Part shown: piece by piece, positions 13,801 to 28,800 of the stretch | Layout of the letters: every line of letters begins with the position of its first letter | How positions within the stretch are numbered: position 1 is the first letter of the stretch | From: Papaver somniferum | Taxonomy: Eukaryota > Streptophyta > Magnoliopsida > Ranunculales > Papaveraceae | Length of the DNA: 64,000 nucleotides | NCBI RefSeq assembly: GCF_003573695.1 | Contig: NC_039358.1 | Span: 14,012,637 to 14,076,636, forward strand | Direction: 5' to 3' | Notes under the pieces: generated by a model | Told to the model about the DNA's origin: nothing | Seen by the model: the letters and a program-made list of their open reading frames with translations, nothing else | Database searches by the model: none | Translations under genes and position numbers: made by a program

Positions 13801-16800
13801 TTTGAGGTGTGAAATATATCGGATTGGATGAAACTTCAACCTATTACTGAACTCATGTTGCATGACTACCATATATTTACCCGATGTTCTCGTCCAGGTG
13901 AGATTTGAGGTGTGAAATATATCAGATTGGAAGAAACTGCAACCAATTACTGAACTCGGGTTGAAAGATTACGATATACATAGCCGATATTCTCGTCCAG
14001 CTGGGATTTGAGGTGGGAAATATATCATATTGGATGAATTTGCAACTTATTAGTGAACTCATTTAGAAAAATTACTATATAGAGACCGGATATTCTCGTC
14101 GAGGTGAGGTTTGAGGTGTCAAGTATATAAGATTGGATGAAACTGCAACCTATTACTGAACTCATGTTGCATGACTACCATATACATACCCGATGTTCTC
14201 GTCCAGGTGAGGTTTGAGGTGTGAAATATATCAGATTGGATGAATATACAAACTATTAATGAACTCATGTTGCAAGATTACCATATACAGACCCGATGTT
14301 CTCGTCCAGGTAAGGTTTGAGGTGTGAAATATGTCAGATTGGAAGAAACTACAACCTATTACTGAACTCAAGTTGCAATATTATCATATACAGACCCGAT
14401 GTTATCGTCCAAGTGGGATTTGAGGTGTGAAATATATCAAATTGGATGAAACTGCAACCTATTACTGAACTTATTTTGCAAGATTACGATATACATAGCT
14501 GATGTTATCGTTCAAGTGGGATTTGAGGTGTGAAATATATCATATTGGATGAAACAGCAACCTATTACTAAACTCATGTTGCAAGATTTCCATATGCATA
14601 CCCGATGTTCTCGTCGAGGTGAGGTTTGAGGTGTGAAATATATAAGATTGGATGAAACTGCCAACTATTACTAAACTCATGTTGCAAGATTACCATATAC
14701 AGACCCGATGTTCTCGTCCAGGTGGGATTTGAGGTGTGAAATATATCAGATTGGATGCAACTGCAACCTATTAATGACCTCAGACTGCAAGATTACCATA
14801 TACAGACCCAATATTCTTGTCCAGTTGAGGTTTGAGGTGTGAAATATATCAGATTGGAAGAAACTACAACCTATTACTGAACTCAAGTTGCATGATTACC
14901 TTATACATACCCGATGTTATCTTCCAGGTGGGGTTTGAGGTGTGAAATGTATCAGATTAGATGCAACTGCAACCTATCACTGAACTCATTTTGCAAGATT
15001 ACGATATACATAGCCGATGTTATCGTCCAGGTGGGATTTGAGGTGTGAAATATATCAGATTGGATGAAACTGCAACCTATTACTGAACTCAAGTTGCATG
15101 ATTACCTTATACATACCCGATGTTCTCTTCCTGGTGGGGTTTGAGGTGTGAAATGTATCAGATTAGATGCAACTGCAACCTATCACAGACATCATTTTGC
15201 AAGATTACGATATACATAGTCGATGTTATCGTCCAGGTGGGATTTAAGGTGTTAAATATATAATATTGGATGAAACTGCAACCTATTACTGAACTGAGGT
15301 TGCAAGACTACCATATAGAGACCCGATATTCTTGTGCAGGTGAGGTTTGAGGTGTGAAATATATCAAATTGGATGAAACTTCAACTAATTACTGAACTCA
15401 GGTTGTAAATTTACCGAATACATACCCTATGTTCTCGTCCAGGTGGGATTTGAGGTGTGAAATATATCAGATAATATGAAACTGCAACCTAATACTGAAC
15501 TCAAGTTGCATGATTAGCTTATACATACCCGATGTTCTCCTCCAAATGTTCTCTTCTAGGTGGGGTTTGAGGTGTCAAATGTATCAGATTAGATTCAACT
15601 GCAACCTATCACTGAACTCATTTTGCAAGATTAAGATATACATAGCCGATGTTATCGTCCAGGTGGGATTTGAGGTGTGAAATATATCAAATTGGATGAA
15701 ACTGCAACCTATTACTGAATTCAGGTTGCAAGATTACCATATACAGACCCGATGTTCTCTTCTAGGTGAGGTATGTGGTGTGAAATATATCAGATTTGAT
15801 GAAACTTCAACCTATTACTGAACTCAGGTTGCAAGATTACCATATACATACCCTATGTTCTCGTCCAGGTGGGATTTGAGGTTTGAAATATATCAAATTG
15901 TATGAAACTACAACCTATTACTGAACTCAAGTTGCATGATTACGTTATACATACCCGATGTTCTCTTCCAGGTGGGGTTTGAGGTGTGGAATATATCAGA
16001 TCTGATGCAACTGCAACCTATCACTGAACTCATTTTACAAGATTACGATATACATAGCCAATGTTATCGTCCAGGTGGGATTTGAGGTGTGAAATATATC
16101 ATATTGGATGAAACTGCAACCTACTGAACTCATGTTGCAAGATTACCATATAGAGACCCCATATTCTCGTCCAGGTGAGGTGTGCCATATGAAATATATC
16201 AGATTGGATGAAACTGCAACCTATTACTGAACTAATGTTGCATGATTACCATATACATACTTGATGTTCTCGTCCAGGTGAGATTTGAGGTGTGAAATAT
16301 ATAAGATTGGATGAAACTGCAACCTATTACAGAACTCATGTTGCAAGATTACCATATAGAGACCCGATATTCTAGTCCTGGTGAGGTTTGAGGTGTGAAA
16401 TATATCAGATTAGATGAAACTTCAACCTATTACTAAACTAATGTTGCATGACTACCATATACATACCCGATGTTCTCTTCCAAGTGAGGTTTGAGGTGTG
16501 AAATGTATCATATTGGACGAAACTACAAACTTTTATCTAACTCACGTTGCAAGATTACCATATACAGACCCGATGTTCTCGTCCAAGTGAGGTTTGAGGT
16601 GTGAAATATATCAGATTGGAAGAAATTGCAACCTATTACTGAACTCAGGATGGAAGTTACCATATACAGACCCAATGTTATCTCCGGGTGGGATATGAGG
16701 TGTGAAATATATCAGATTGTATGAAACTGCAACCTATTACTGAACTCAAGTTTCATGATTACCTTATGCATACCCGATGTTCTCTTCCAGGTGGGGTTTG

Positions 16801-19800
16801 AGGTGTGGAATATATCAGATTAGATGCAACTACAACCTATCACTGAACTCATTTTGCGATATTACGATATCCATTGCCAATGTTATCGTCCAGGTGGGAT
16901 TTGAGGTGTGAAATATATCATATTTGATGAAACCGCAACCTTTCACTAAACTTAAGTTGCATGATTACCTTATACATACCCGATGTTCTTTTCCACGTGG
17001 GGTTTGAGGTGTGAAATGTATCATATTAGATGCAAATGCAACCTATCACTAAACTCATTTTGCAAAATTAAGATATACATAGCCGATGTTATCGTCCAGG
17101 TGGGATTTGAGGTGTGAAATATATCCGATTGGATGAAACTGCATCCTATTACTGAAATCAGGTTGTAAGATTACCATATACAGACCCGATGTTCTAGTCC
17201 AGGTGAGGTTTGAGGGGTGAAATATATCAGATTAGATGAAACTGCAAGAAATTACTAACTCTTGTTGAAAGATTACCATATGGAGACCCGATATTCTCGT
17301 CCAGGTAAGGTTTTAGGTGTGAAATATATCTGTTTGGAAGAAACTGCAACCAATTACTAAACTCAGGTTGCAAGATTACGATATACATAGCCGATGTTCT
17401 CGTCCAGGTTGGATTTGAGGTGGGAAATATATCATATTGGATGAAACTGGAACCTATTACTGAACTCATATTGCAAGATTACCATATAGAGACCCAATAT
17501 TCTCGTCCAGGTGAGGTTTGAGGTGTGAAATATATCAGATTAGATGAAACTGCAACCTATTACTGAACTCATGTTGCATGACTACCATATACAGACTCGA
17601 TGTTATCGTCCAGGTGGGATTTGAGGTGTGAAATATATTAGATTGGATGAAACTGCAACCAATTACTGAACTCAGGTTGCAAAATTACCATATACAGACC
17701 CGATGTTCTTGTCCAGGTGGGATTTGAGGTATAAATATATCAGATTGAATGAAAATGCAACCTATTACTAAACTCATGTTACAATATTACCATACACAGA
17801 CCCGATGTTCTCGTCCAGGTGAGGTTTGAGATGTGAAATATATCAGATTGATGACACTGCAACTTCTTGCTGAACTTAGAATGCAAGCTTACCATATACA
17901 AAACCGAAGTTCTCGTCCGAGTGGGATTTGATGTGTGAAATATATCAGATTAGATGAAACTGCAACCTATTACTGAACTCATGTTGCAAGATTACCTTAT
18001 ACATACCCGATGTTCTCTTCCGGGTGGGATTTGAGATATGAAATATATCATATTGGATGAAACTGTAACCTATTACTGAACTCATGTTGCAAGATTATCA
18101 TATAGAGACCCGATATTCTCGTCCAGGTGAGGTTGAGGTGTGAAATATACCTGATTAAATGGAGATTATACCTTTTACTGAACTCATTTTGCATGACTAC
18201 CATATACATACCTGATGTTCTCGTCCAGGTGAGGTTTGAGGTGTGAAATATATCAGATTAGATGAATCTGCAACCAATTACTGAACTCAGGTTGCAAGAT
18301 TACGATATACATAGCCGATGTTCTAGTCCATGTGAGATTTTAGGTGGGCAATATATCATATTGGATGAAACTGCAACCTATTACTGAACTCATGTTGCAA
18401 GATTACCATATAGAGACCCGATATTCTCGTCCAGGTGAAGTTTGAGGGATGAAATATATCAGATTGGATGAAACTTCAACCTATTACTGAACTCATGTTT
18501 AAAGATTACAATATAGAAACCAGATATTCTTGTCCAGGTGAGGATTGAGGTATGAAATATATCAGATTAGATGCAACTTCAACCTATCACTGAACTCATG
18601 TTGCAAGATTACCATATACAGACCCGATATTCTCGTCCAGGTGGGATTTGAGGTATGAAATATATCAGATTGTATGAAACTGCAACCTATTACTGAACTC
18701 AAGTTGCATGATTACCATATACATTTCCGATGTTCTCTTCCAGGTAGGGTTTGAGGTGTGAATGTATTAGATTATATGCATCTGCAACCTATTACTGAAC
18801 TCTTTTTGCAAGATTATGATATACATAGCCGATGTTATCGTCCAGGTGGGATTTGAGGTATGAAATATATCAGATTGGATGAAACTGCAACCTATTACTG
18901 AATTCAGGTTGCAAGATTACCATATACAGACCCGATGTTCTCGTCCAACTGGGATTTGAGGTGTGAAATATATCAGACTGTATGAAACAACAACCTATTA
19001 CTGAACTCATTTTGGAAGATTACGATATACATAGCCGATGTTATCGTCCAGGTGGGATTTCAGATGTGAAATATATCATATTGGATGAAACTGCAACCTA
19101 TTACTGAACTCAAGTTGCATGTTTAACCTAAACATACCCGATGTTCTCTTTCAGGTGGGGTTTGAGGTGTGGAATATATCAGATTAGATGCAACTTGAAC
19201 CTATCATTGAACTCATTTTGCAAGATTACGATATACATAGCCAATGTTATCGTTCTGGTGGGATTTGAGGTGTGAAATATATCATATTGGATGAAACTTC
19301 AACCTATTACTGAACTCATGTTGCCAGATTACCATATAAAGACCCTATATTCTCGTCCAGGTGAGGTTTTAGGTGTGAAATATATCAGATTAGATGAAAC
19401 TTCAACCTATTACTGAACTCATGTTGCATGACTACCATATACATACCCGATGTTCTCGTCCAGGTGAGTTTTGAGGTGTGAAATATATCATATTGGATGA
19501 AATTACAAACTATTAATGAACTCATGTTGCAAGATTACCACATATAAACCCGATGTTCTCGTTCAGGGGAGGTTTGAGGAGTGAAATATATTAGATTTGA
19601 AGAAATTGCAATCTCTTACTGAACTAATGTTTCAAGATTACCGTATACAGACCCGATGTTCTTGTCTAGGTGTAACTTGAGGTGTGAAATATATCAGATT
19701 GGATGTAACTGAAACCTATTAATGAACTCGGGTTGCAAGATTACCATATACAGACCCGATGTTCTCGTCCATGTGAGGTTTGAGGTGTAAAATATATAAG

Positions 19801-22800
19801 ATTGGATGAAACTGCAACCAATTTATGAATTCAGCTTGCAAGATTACTATATACAGACCCGATGTTCTTCTCCAGGTGGGATTTGAGGTGTAAAATATAG
19901 CAGATTGTATGAAATTGCAACCTATTACTGAACTCAAGTTGCATGATTTCCTTAAACATACCCGATGTTCTATTCCAGGTGGGGTTTGAGGTGTGAAATG
20001 TATCAGAATAGATGCAACTGTAACTTATCACTGAACTCATCTTCCAAGATTACGATATACAAAGCCGATGTTATCGTCCAGGTGTGATTTGAGGTGTGAA
20101 ACATATCATACTGGATGAAACTTCAACCTATTATTGAACTCATGTTTTAAGATTACCATATAGAAACCAGATATTCTCGTCCAGGTGAGGATTGAGGTGT
20201 GAAATATATCAGATTGGATGAAACTTCAACCGATTACTGAACTCATGTTGCATGACTACCATATACATACCAGATGTTATCGTCCAGGTGTGATTTGAGG
20301 TGTAAAATATATCATATTGGATGAAACTTCAACCTAACACTGAACTCATGTTTAAAGATTACCATATAGAAACCAGAAATTCTAGTCCAGGTGAGGATTG
20401 AGGTATGAAATATATCAGATTAGATGCAGCTTCAACCTATCACTGAACTCATTTTCAAGATTACGATATACATTGCCGATGTTATCGTCCAGGTGGGATT
20501 TGAGGTGTGAAATATATCATATTGGATGAAACTGCAACCTATTACTGAACTAATGTTGCAAGATTACCATATAGAGACCCGATATTCTCGTCCAGGTGAG
20601 GTTTGAGGTGTGGAATATATCAGATTAGATGAAACTGCAACCTATTACTGAACTCATGTTGCATGACTACCATATATATACCCAATGTTCTCGTCCAGGG
20701 GAGGTTTGAAGTGTGAAATATATAAATTTTGGATGAAACTACAAACTATTAATGAACTCATGTTGCAAGATTACGTTATACAGACCCGATATTCTCGTCC
20801 AGGTGAGGTTTGAGGTGTGAAATATATCAGATTGGATGAAACTACAACTTATTACTGAACTCATGTTGCATGATTACCATATACATCCAGATGCTCTCGT
20901 CCAAGTTAGGTTTGAGGTGTGAAATATATCAGATTGGATGAAACTACAAACTATTACTGAACTCATGTTGCAAGATTACCATATACAGACCCGATGTTCT
21001 CGGTTAAGTGAGGTTTGAGGTGTGAAATATATCAAATTGGAAGAAACTACACCTTATTACTGAACTCAGGTTTCAAGATTACTACATACAGACCCGATGT
21101 TATCGTCCTGGTGATATTTTAGGTTTGAAATATATCATATTGGATGAAACTTCAACGTATTACTGAACTCAGGTTGCAATATTACCATATAAAAACCCGA
21201 TGTTCTCGTCCAGGTGAGGTTTGAGGTGTGAAATATATCATATTGGATGAAACTTCAACCTATTACTGACCTCATGTTGCAAGATTACCATATACAGACC
21301 CGATGTTCTCGTTCAGGTGGGATTTGAGGTGTGAAATATATCAGATTCTATGAAACTGCAACCTATTACTGAACTCAAGTTGCATGATTACCTTAAACTT
21401 ACCCGATGTTCTCTTCCCGGTGGGGTTTGAGGGGTGAAATGTATCAAATTAGATGCAACTGAAACCTATCACTGAACTCATTTTGCAAGATTATGGTGTA
21501 CATAGCCGATGTTATCGTCCAGGTTTGAAATATATCATGTTGGATGAAACTTCAACCTATTACTGAACTCATGTTTCAAGATTACCATATAGAAACAAAA
21601 TATTCTCGTCCAGGTGAGGACTGAGGTGTGAAATATATCATATTGGATGAAACTTCAACCGATTACTGAACTAATGTTGCATGACTACCATATACATACC
21701 ATATGTTATCGTCCAGGTGTGATTTGAGGTGTGAAATATATCATATTGGATGAAACTTCAACCTATTACTGAACTAATGTTTTAAGATTACCATATAGAA
21801 ACCAGATATTCTCGTCCAGGTGAGGTTTGAGGTATGAAATATATCATATTAGATGCAACTTCAACCTATCACTGAACTCATTTTGCAAGATTACGATATA
21901 CATAGCCGATGTTATCGTCCAGGTGGGATTTGAGGTGTGAAATATATCATATTGGATGAAACTGCAACCTATTACTGAAATAATGTTGCAAGATTACCAT
22001 ATAGAGACCCGATATTCTCGTCCAGGTGAGGTTTAAGGTGTGAAATATATCAGATTAGATGAAACTGCAACCAATTACTGAACTCAGGTTGCAAGATTAC
22101 CATATACAAACCTGATGTTCTCGTCCAGGTGGGATTTGAGGTGTGAACTATATCAGATTGTATGAAACTGCAACCTATTACTGAACTCAAGTTGCATGAT
22201 TACCTTATACATACCAGATGTTCTCTTCCAGATGGGGTTTGAGGTGTGAAATATATCAGATTGAATGGAACTGCAACTAATTACTAAACTCGGGTCTCAA
22301 GATTACCATATACAGACCCGGTGTTCTCGTCCAGGAGGGATTTGAGGTGTGAAATATATCAGATTGCATGAAACTGCAACCTATTACTGAACTCAAGTTG
22401 CATGATTACCAAGTGCACACCCGATGTTCTCCATCAGGTGGGGTTTGAGGTGTGAAATGTATCAGATTAGATGCAACTGCAACCTATCAATGAACTCATT
22501 TTGCAAGATTATGATATAAATAGCCGAAGTTATCGTACAAGTGGTATTCGAGGTGTGAAATATATCATATTGGATGAAACTGCAACCTATTACTGAACTC
22601 ATGTTGCAAGATTACCATATAGAGACCCGATATTCTCGTCCAGGTGAGGTTGAGGTGTGAAATATATCTGATCAAATGGAGATTCTACCTATTACTGAAC
22701 TCATTTTGCATGACTACCGTATACATACCCGATTTTCTCATCCAGGTGAGGTTTGAAGTGTGAAATATATCATATTAGATGAAACTGCAACCAACTACTG

Positions 22801-25800
22801 TACTCAGGTTGCAAGATTACGATATACATAGCCGATGTTCTCGTCCAGGTGAGATTTTAGGTGGGAAATATATCATATTGGATGAAACTGCAACCTATTA
22901 CTGAACTCATGTTGCAAGATTACCATATAGAGACCCGATATTCTCGTCCAGGTGAGGTTTGAGGTATGAAATATGTCAAACTGGATGAAACTGCAAACCT
23001 ATTACTGAACTCATGTTTAAAGATTACCATATAGAAACCAGATATTCTCGTCCAAGTGAGGATTGAGGTATGAAATATATCATATTAGATGCAACTTCAA
23101 CCTATCACTGAACTCATGTTGCAAGATTACCATATACAGACCCGATATTCTCGTCCAGGTGGGATTTGAGGTATGAAATATATCAGATTGTATGAAACCG
23201 CAACCTATTACGGAACTCAAGTTGCATGTTTAACCTAAACATACCCGAATTTCCCTTTCAGGTGGGGTTTGAGGTGTGAAATATATCAGATTAGTAGCAA
23301 CTTCAACCTATCACTGAACTCATTTTGCAAGATTATGATATACATATCCAATGTTATCGTTCGGGTGGGATTTGAGGTGTGAAATATATCATATTGGATG
23401 ACACTGCAACCTATTACTGAACTCAATTTGCAAGATTACCATATAGAGACCCTATATTCTCGTCCAGGTGAGGTTTTAGGTGTGAAATATATTAGATTGG
23501 ATGAAACTTCAACCTATTACTGAACTCATGTTGCATGACTACCATATACATACCCGATGTTCTCGTCCCGGTGAGGTTTGAGGTGTGAAATATATCATAT
23601 TGGACAAAATTACAAACTATTAATGAACTCATGTTGCAAGATTACCACATATAAACCCGATGTTCTCATTATGGTGAGGTTTGAGGAGTGAAATATATTA
23701 GATTTGAAGAAATTGCAACCTATTACTGAACTCATGTTGCATGATTACCATATAAATACTCGATGTTCTCGTCCAGGTGGAATTTGAGGTGTGAAATATA
23801 TCAGATTGGATGTAATTGAAACTTATTAATGAACTCGGGTTGCAAGATTACCATATACAGACCCGATGTTCTCGTCCATGTGAGGTTTGAGGTGTGAAAT
23901 ATATCAGATTGGATGAACCTGCAACCAAATAAGGAACTCAGGTTGCAAGATTACCATATACAGACCCGATGTTCTCCTCCTGGTGGGATTTGTGGTGTAA
24001 AATATATCAGATTGTATGAAATTGCAACCTATTACTAAACTCAAGTTGCATGATTACCTTAAACATACCCGATGTTCTATTCCATGTGGGGTTTGAGGGG
24101 TGAAATATATCAGAATAGATGGAACTGCAACTTATCACTGAACTCATTTTACAAGATTACGATATACAGAGCCGATGTCATCGTCCAGGTGGGATTTGAG
24201 GTGTGAAATATATCAGATTGGATGAAACTTAAACCTATTACTGAACTCAAGTTGCAAGATTACCATATACGGACCCGATGTTCTCGTCTAAGTAAGGTTT
24301 GAGGTGAGAAATATATCAGATTGGATGAAACTGCAAGGAATTACTGAACTTAGGTTGCAAGATTACCATATACAAACCTGATGTTCTAGTCCAGGTGGGA
24401 TTTGAGGTGTGAAATATATCAGATTGTATGAAACTGCAACCTATTACTGAACTCAAGTTGCATGATTACCTTATACAGACCCGATGTTCTCGTCCAAGTG
24501 GGAGTTGAGGTGTGAAATATATCAGACTGTATGAAACTGCAACCTATTACTGAACTGAAGTTACATGATACCTGATATATACCTGATGTTCTCTTTCAGA
24601 TGGGGTTTGATGTGTGAAATATATCAAATTAGATCCAACTACAACCTATCACTGAACTCATTTTGGAAGATTACGATATACATAGCCGATGTTATCGTCC
24701 AGGTGGGATTTCAGGTGTGAAAAATATCATATTGGATGAAACCGCAACCTATTACTTAACTCATGTTGCATGTTTAACCTAAACATACCCGATGTTCCTT
24801 TTCAGGTGGAGTTTGAGGTGTGGACTATATCAGATTAGTAGCAACTTCAACTTATCACTAAACTCATTTTGCAATATTACGATATACATAGCCAATGTTA
24901 TCGTCCCGTTGGGATTTTAGGGATGAACTATATCATATTGGATGAAACTACAACCTATTATTGAACTCATGTTGCAAGATTACCATATAGAGACCCGATA
25001 TTCTCGTCTAGGTGAGGTTTGAGGTGTGAAATATATCAGACTTGATGAAACTGCAACCTATTACTGAACTCATGTTGCATGATTACCATATACATACTCG
25101 ATGTTCTCGTCCAGGTGAGGTTTGAGGTGTGAAATATATCAGATTGGATGAAACTGAAACCTATTACTGTACTCAGGTTGCAAGATTACCATATATAGAC
25201 CCGATGTTCTCGTCCAGGTGAAGTTTGAGGTGTGAAATATATCAGATTAGTATAAACTTCAACCTATTACTGAACTCAGGTTGCAAGATTACCATATACA
25301 AACCCGATGTTTTCGTCCGGGTTGGATTTGAGGTGTGAAATATATCAGATTAGTATAAACTTCAACCTATTACTGAACTCAGGTTGCAAGATTACTATAT
25401 ACATACACGATGTTCTCGTCCAGGTGAGGTTTGAGGTGTGAAATATATCAGATAGGAAGAAACTGAAACCAATTACTGAACTCAGGTTGAAAGATTACGA
25501 TATACATAGCCAATGTTCTCGTCCTTATGGGATTTGAGGTGGGAAATATATCATATCGGATGAATCTGCAACCAATTACAGAACTCATGTTTCAAGATTA
25601 CCATATACAGACCCGATGTTCTCGTCCAGGTGAGGTTTGAGGTGTGAAGAAACTGCAACAAATTACTGAACTCAGGTTGCAAGGTTACCACAAACAGACC
25701 CAATTTTCTCGTCCAAGTGAGGTTTGAGGTGTGAAATATATCAGATTGGATGAAACTACAACCAATTACTGAACTCAGGTTTCAAGATTACCACATACAA

Positions 25801-28800
25801 ACCCGGTGTTCTCATCAAGGTGGGATTTGAAGTGTGAAATATATCATATTGGATGAAACTTCAACCTATTACTGAACTCATGTTGCATGACTACCATATA
25901 CATACACGATGTTCTCGTCCAGGTGAGGTTTGAGGTGTGAAATATATCCGATTGGATGAAACTGCAACCTATTACTGAACTCATGTTGCAAGATTACCAT
26001 ATACAGACCTAATGTTCTCGTCCAGGTGGGATTTGAAGTGTGAAATATATCAGATTGGATGTAACTGAAACCTATTAAAGAACTCAGGTTGCAAGATTAC
26101 CATATACAGACCCGATGTTCTCGTCTGGGTGAGGTTTGAGGTGTGAAATATATCTGATTGAATGAAACTGCAACCAATTACTGAACTTAGGTTGCAAGAT
26201 TACCATATACAGACCCGATGTTCTCGTATATGTGGGATTAGAGGTGTGAAATATATCTGATTGTATGAAACTGCAACCTTTGATTTAATTCAAGTTGCAT
26301 GATTACCTTTAACATACCCGATGTTCTCTTCCAGATGGGGTTTGAGGTGTGAAAATGTATCAGAATAGATGCAACTGCAACCTATCACTGAACTCATTTT
26401 GGAAGATTACGATATACATAGCCGATGTTATCGTCCAGGTGGGTTTTGAGGTTTGAAATATATCATATTGGATGAAACTGCAACCAATTATTGAACTCAT
26501 GTTGAAAGATTACCATATACAGACCCGATGTTCTCGTCCAGGTGAGGTTTGAGGTGTGAAATATATTAGATTGGATGAAACTACAACAAATTACTGAACT
26601 CAAGTTGCAAGTTTACCACATACAGACCCGATGTTCTCGTCCAAGTGAGGTTTGAGGTGTGAAATATATCAGATTGGATGAAACTACAACAAATTACTGA
26701 ACTCAGGTTGCAAGATTACCATATACAAACCCGATGTTCTCGTCCAGGTGGGATTTGAGGTGTGAAATATATCAGATTTGATGAAACTTCAACCTATTAC
26801 TGAACTCATGTTGCATGACTACCATATACATACACGATGTTCTTATCCAGGTGAGGTTTGAGGTGTGAAATATTTCAGATTTGAAGAAACAGCAACCTAT
26901 TACTGTACTCAAGTTGCATGATTGCCTTAAACATACCCGATGTTCTCATCCAAATGGGATTAGAGGTTGGAAATATATCATATTGGATGAAACTGCAACC
27001 TATTACTAAACTCATGTTGCAAGATTACCACATATAGACCCGATCTTCTCGTCCAAGTTAGGTTTGAGGTGTGAAATATATCATATTGGATGAAACTGCA
27101 ACCTATTACTGAACTCATGTTGCAAGATTACCATATAGAGACCCGATATTCTCGTCCAGGTGAGGTTTGAGGTATGAAATATATCAGATTGGATGAAACT
27201 ACAACCAATTACTAAGCTGGGGTTCCAAGATTACCATATACAAACCCGAAGTTCTCGTCCAGGTGGGATTTGAGGTGTGAAATATATCAGATTGTATAAA
27301 ACTGCACCCTATTACTGAACTCAAGTTGCATGATTACATTATACATACCCGATGTTCTATTCCAGGTGGGGTTTGAGGTGTGAAATGTATTAGATTAGAT
27401 GCAACTGATACCAATCACTGAACTCATTTTGCAAGATTACGATATACATAGACGTTGTTATTGTCCAGGTGGGATTTGAGGTGTGAAATATATCATATTG
27501 GATGAAACTGCAACCTATTACTGAACTCATGTTGCAAGATTACCATATAGAGACTAGATATACACGTCCTTGTGAGGTTTGAGGTGTGATATAAATCAGA
27601 TTGGATGAAACTACAACCTATTACTGAACTCAGGTTGCATGACTACCATATACAAACACGATGTTCTCGTCCAGGTGAGGTTTGAGGTGTAAAATATATC
27701 ATATTGGAAGAAACTGCAACCAATTTCTGAACTCAGGTTGAAAGATTGCGATATACATAGACGATGTTCTCGTCCATGTGGGATTTGAGGTGGGAAATAT
27801 ATCATATTGGATGAAACTGCAACCTATTACTGAACTCATGTTGCAAGATTACCATATGCATACCCAATGTTCTCGTCCAGGTGAGGTTTGAGGTATGAAA
27901 TATATCAGATTGGATGAAACTGCAACCTATTACTTAACTCAATTTTCATGATTACCTTAAACATACCCGATGTTCTCTTCCAGGTGGGATTTTAGGTGTG
28001 AAAATGTATCAGAATAGATGCAACTGCAACCTATCACTGAACTCATTTTGCAAGATTACGATATACATAGCCGATTTTACTGTCCAGGTGGGATTTGAGG
28101 TTTGAAATATATCAGATTGGATGAAACTGGAACATATTACTGAACTCAGGTTGCAAGATAACCATATAAAGACCCGATGTCCTCGTCCAGGTGAGGTTTG
28201 AGGTGTGAAATATATCAGATTGGATGAAACTACAATCAATTACTGAACTCGGGTTCCAAGATTACCATATAAAAACCCGATGTTCTCGTCCAAGTGGTAT
28301 TTGAGGTGTGAAATATATCAGATTGTATTAAACAACAACATATTACCGAACTAAAGTTGCATGATTACCTTATACATACCCGATGTTTTATTCCAGGTGG
28401 GGTTTGAGCTGTGAAATATATCATATTAGATGAATCTTCAACCCATCACTGAACGCATTATGCAAGATTACGATATACATAGCCGATGTTATCGTCCAGG
28501 TGAGGTTTGAGGTGTGAAATATATCAAATTGGATGAAACTACAACAAATTACTGAACTCAGGTTGCAAGGATACCACATACAGACCCGATGTTCTCGTCC
28601 AAGTGAGATTTTAGGTGTTAAATATATCAGATTGGATGAAACTGCAACCAATTATTGAACTCAAGTTGCATGATTACCTTAAACATACCCGATGTTCTCG
28701 TCCAAATGGGATTTGAGTTTGGAAATATATCATATTGGATGAAACTGCAACCTATTACTAAACTCATGTTGGAAGATTACCATATACAGACCCGATGTTC

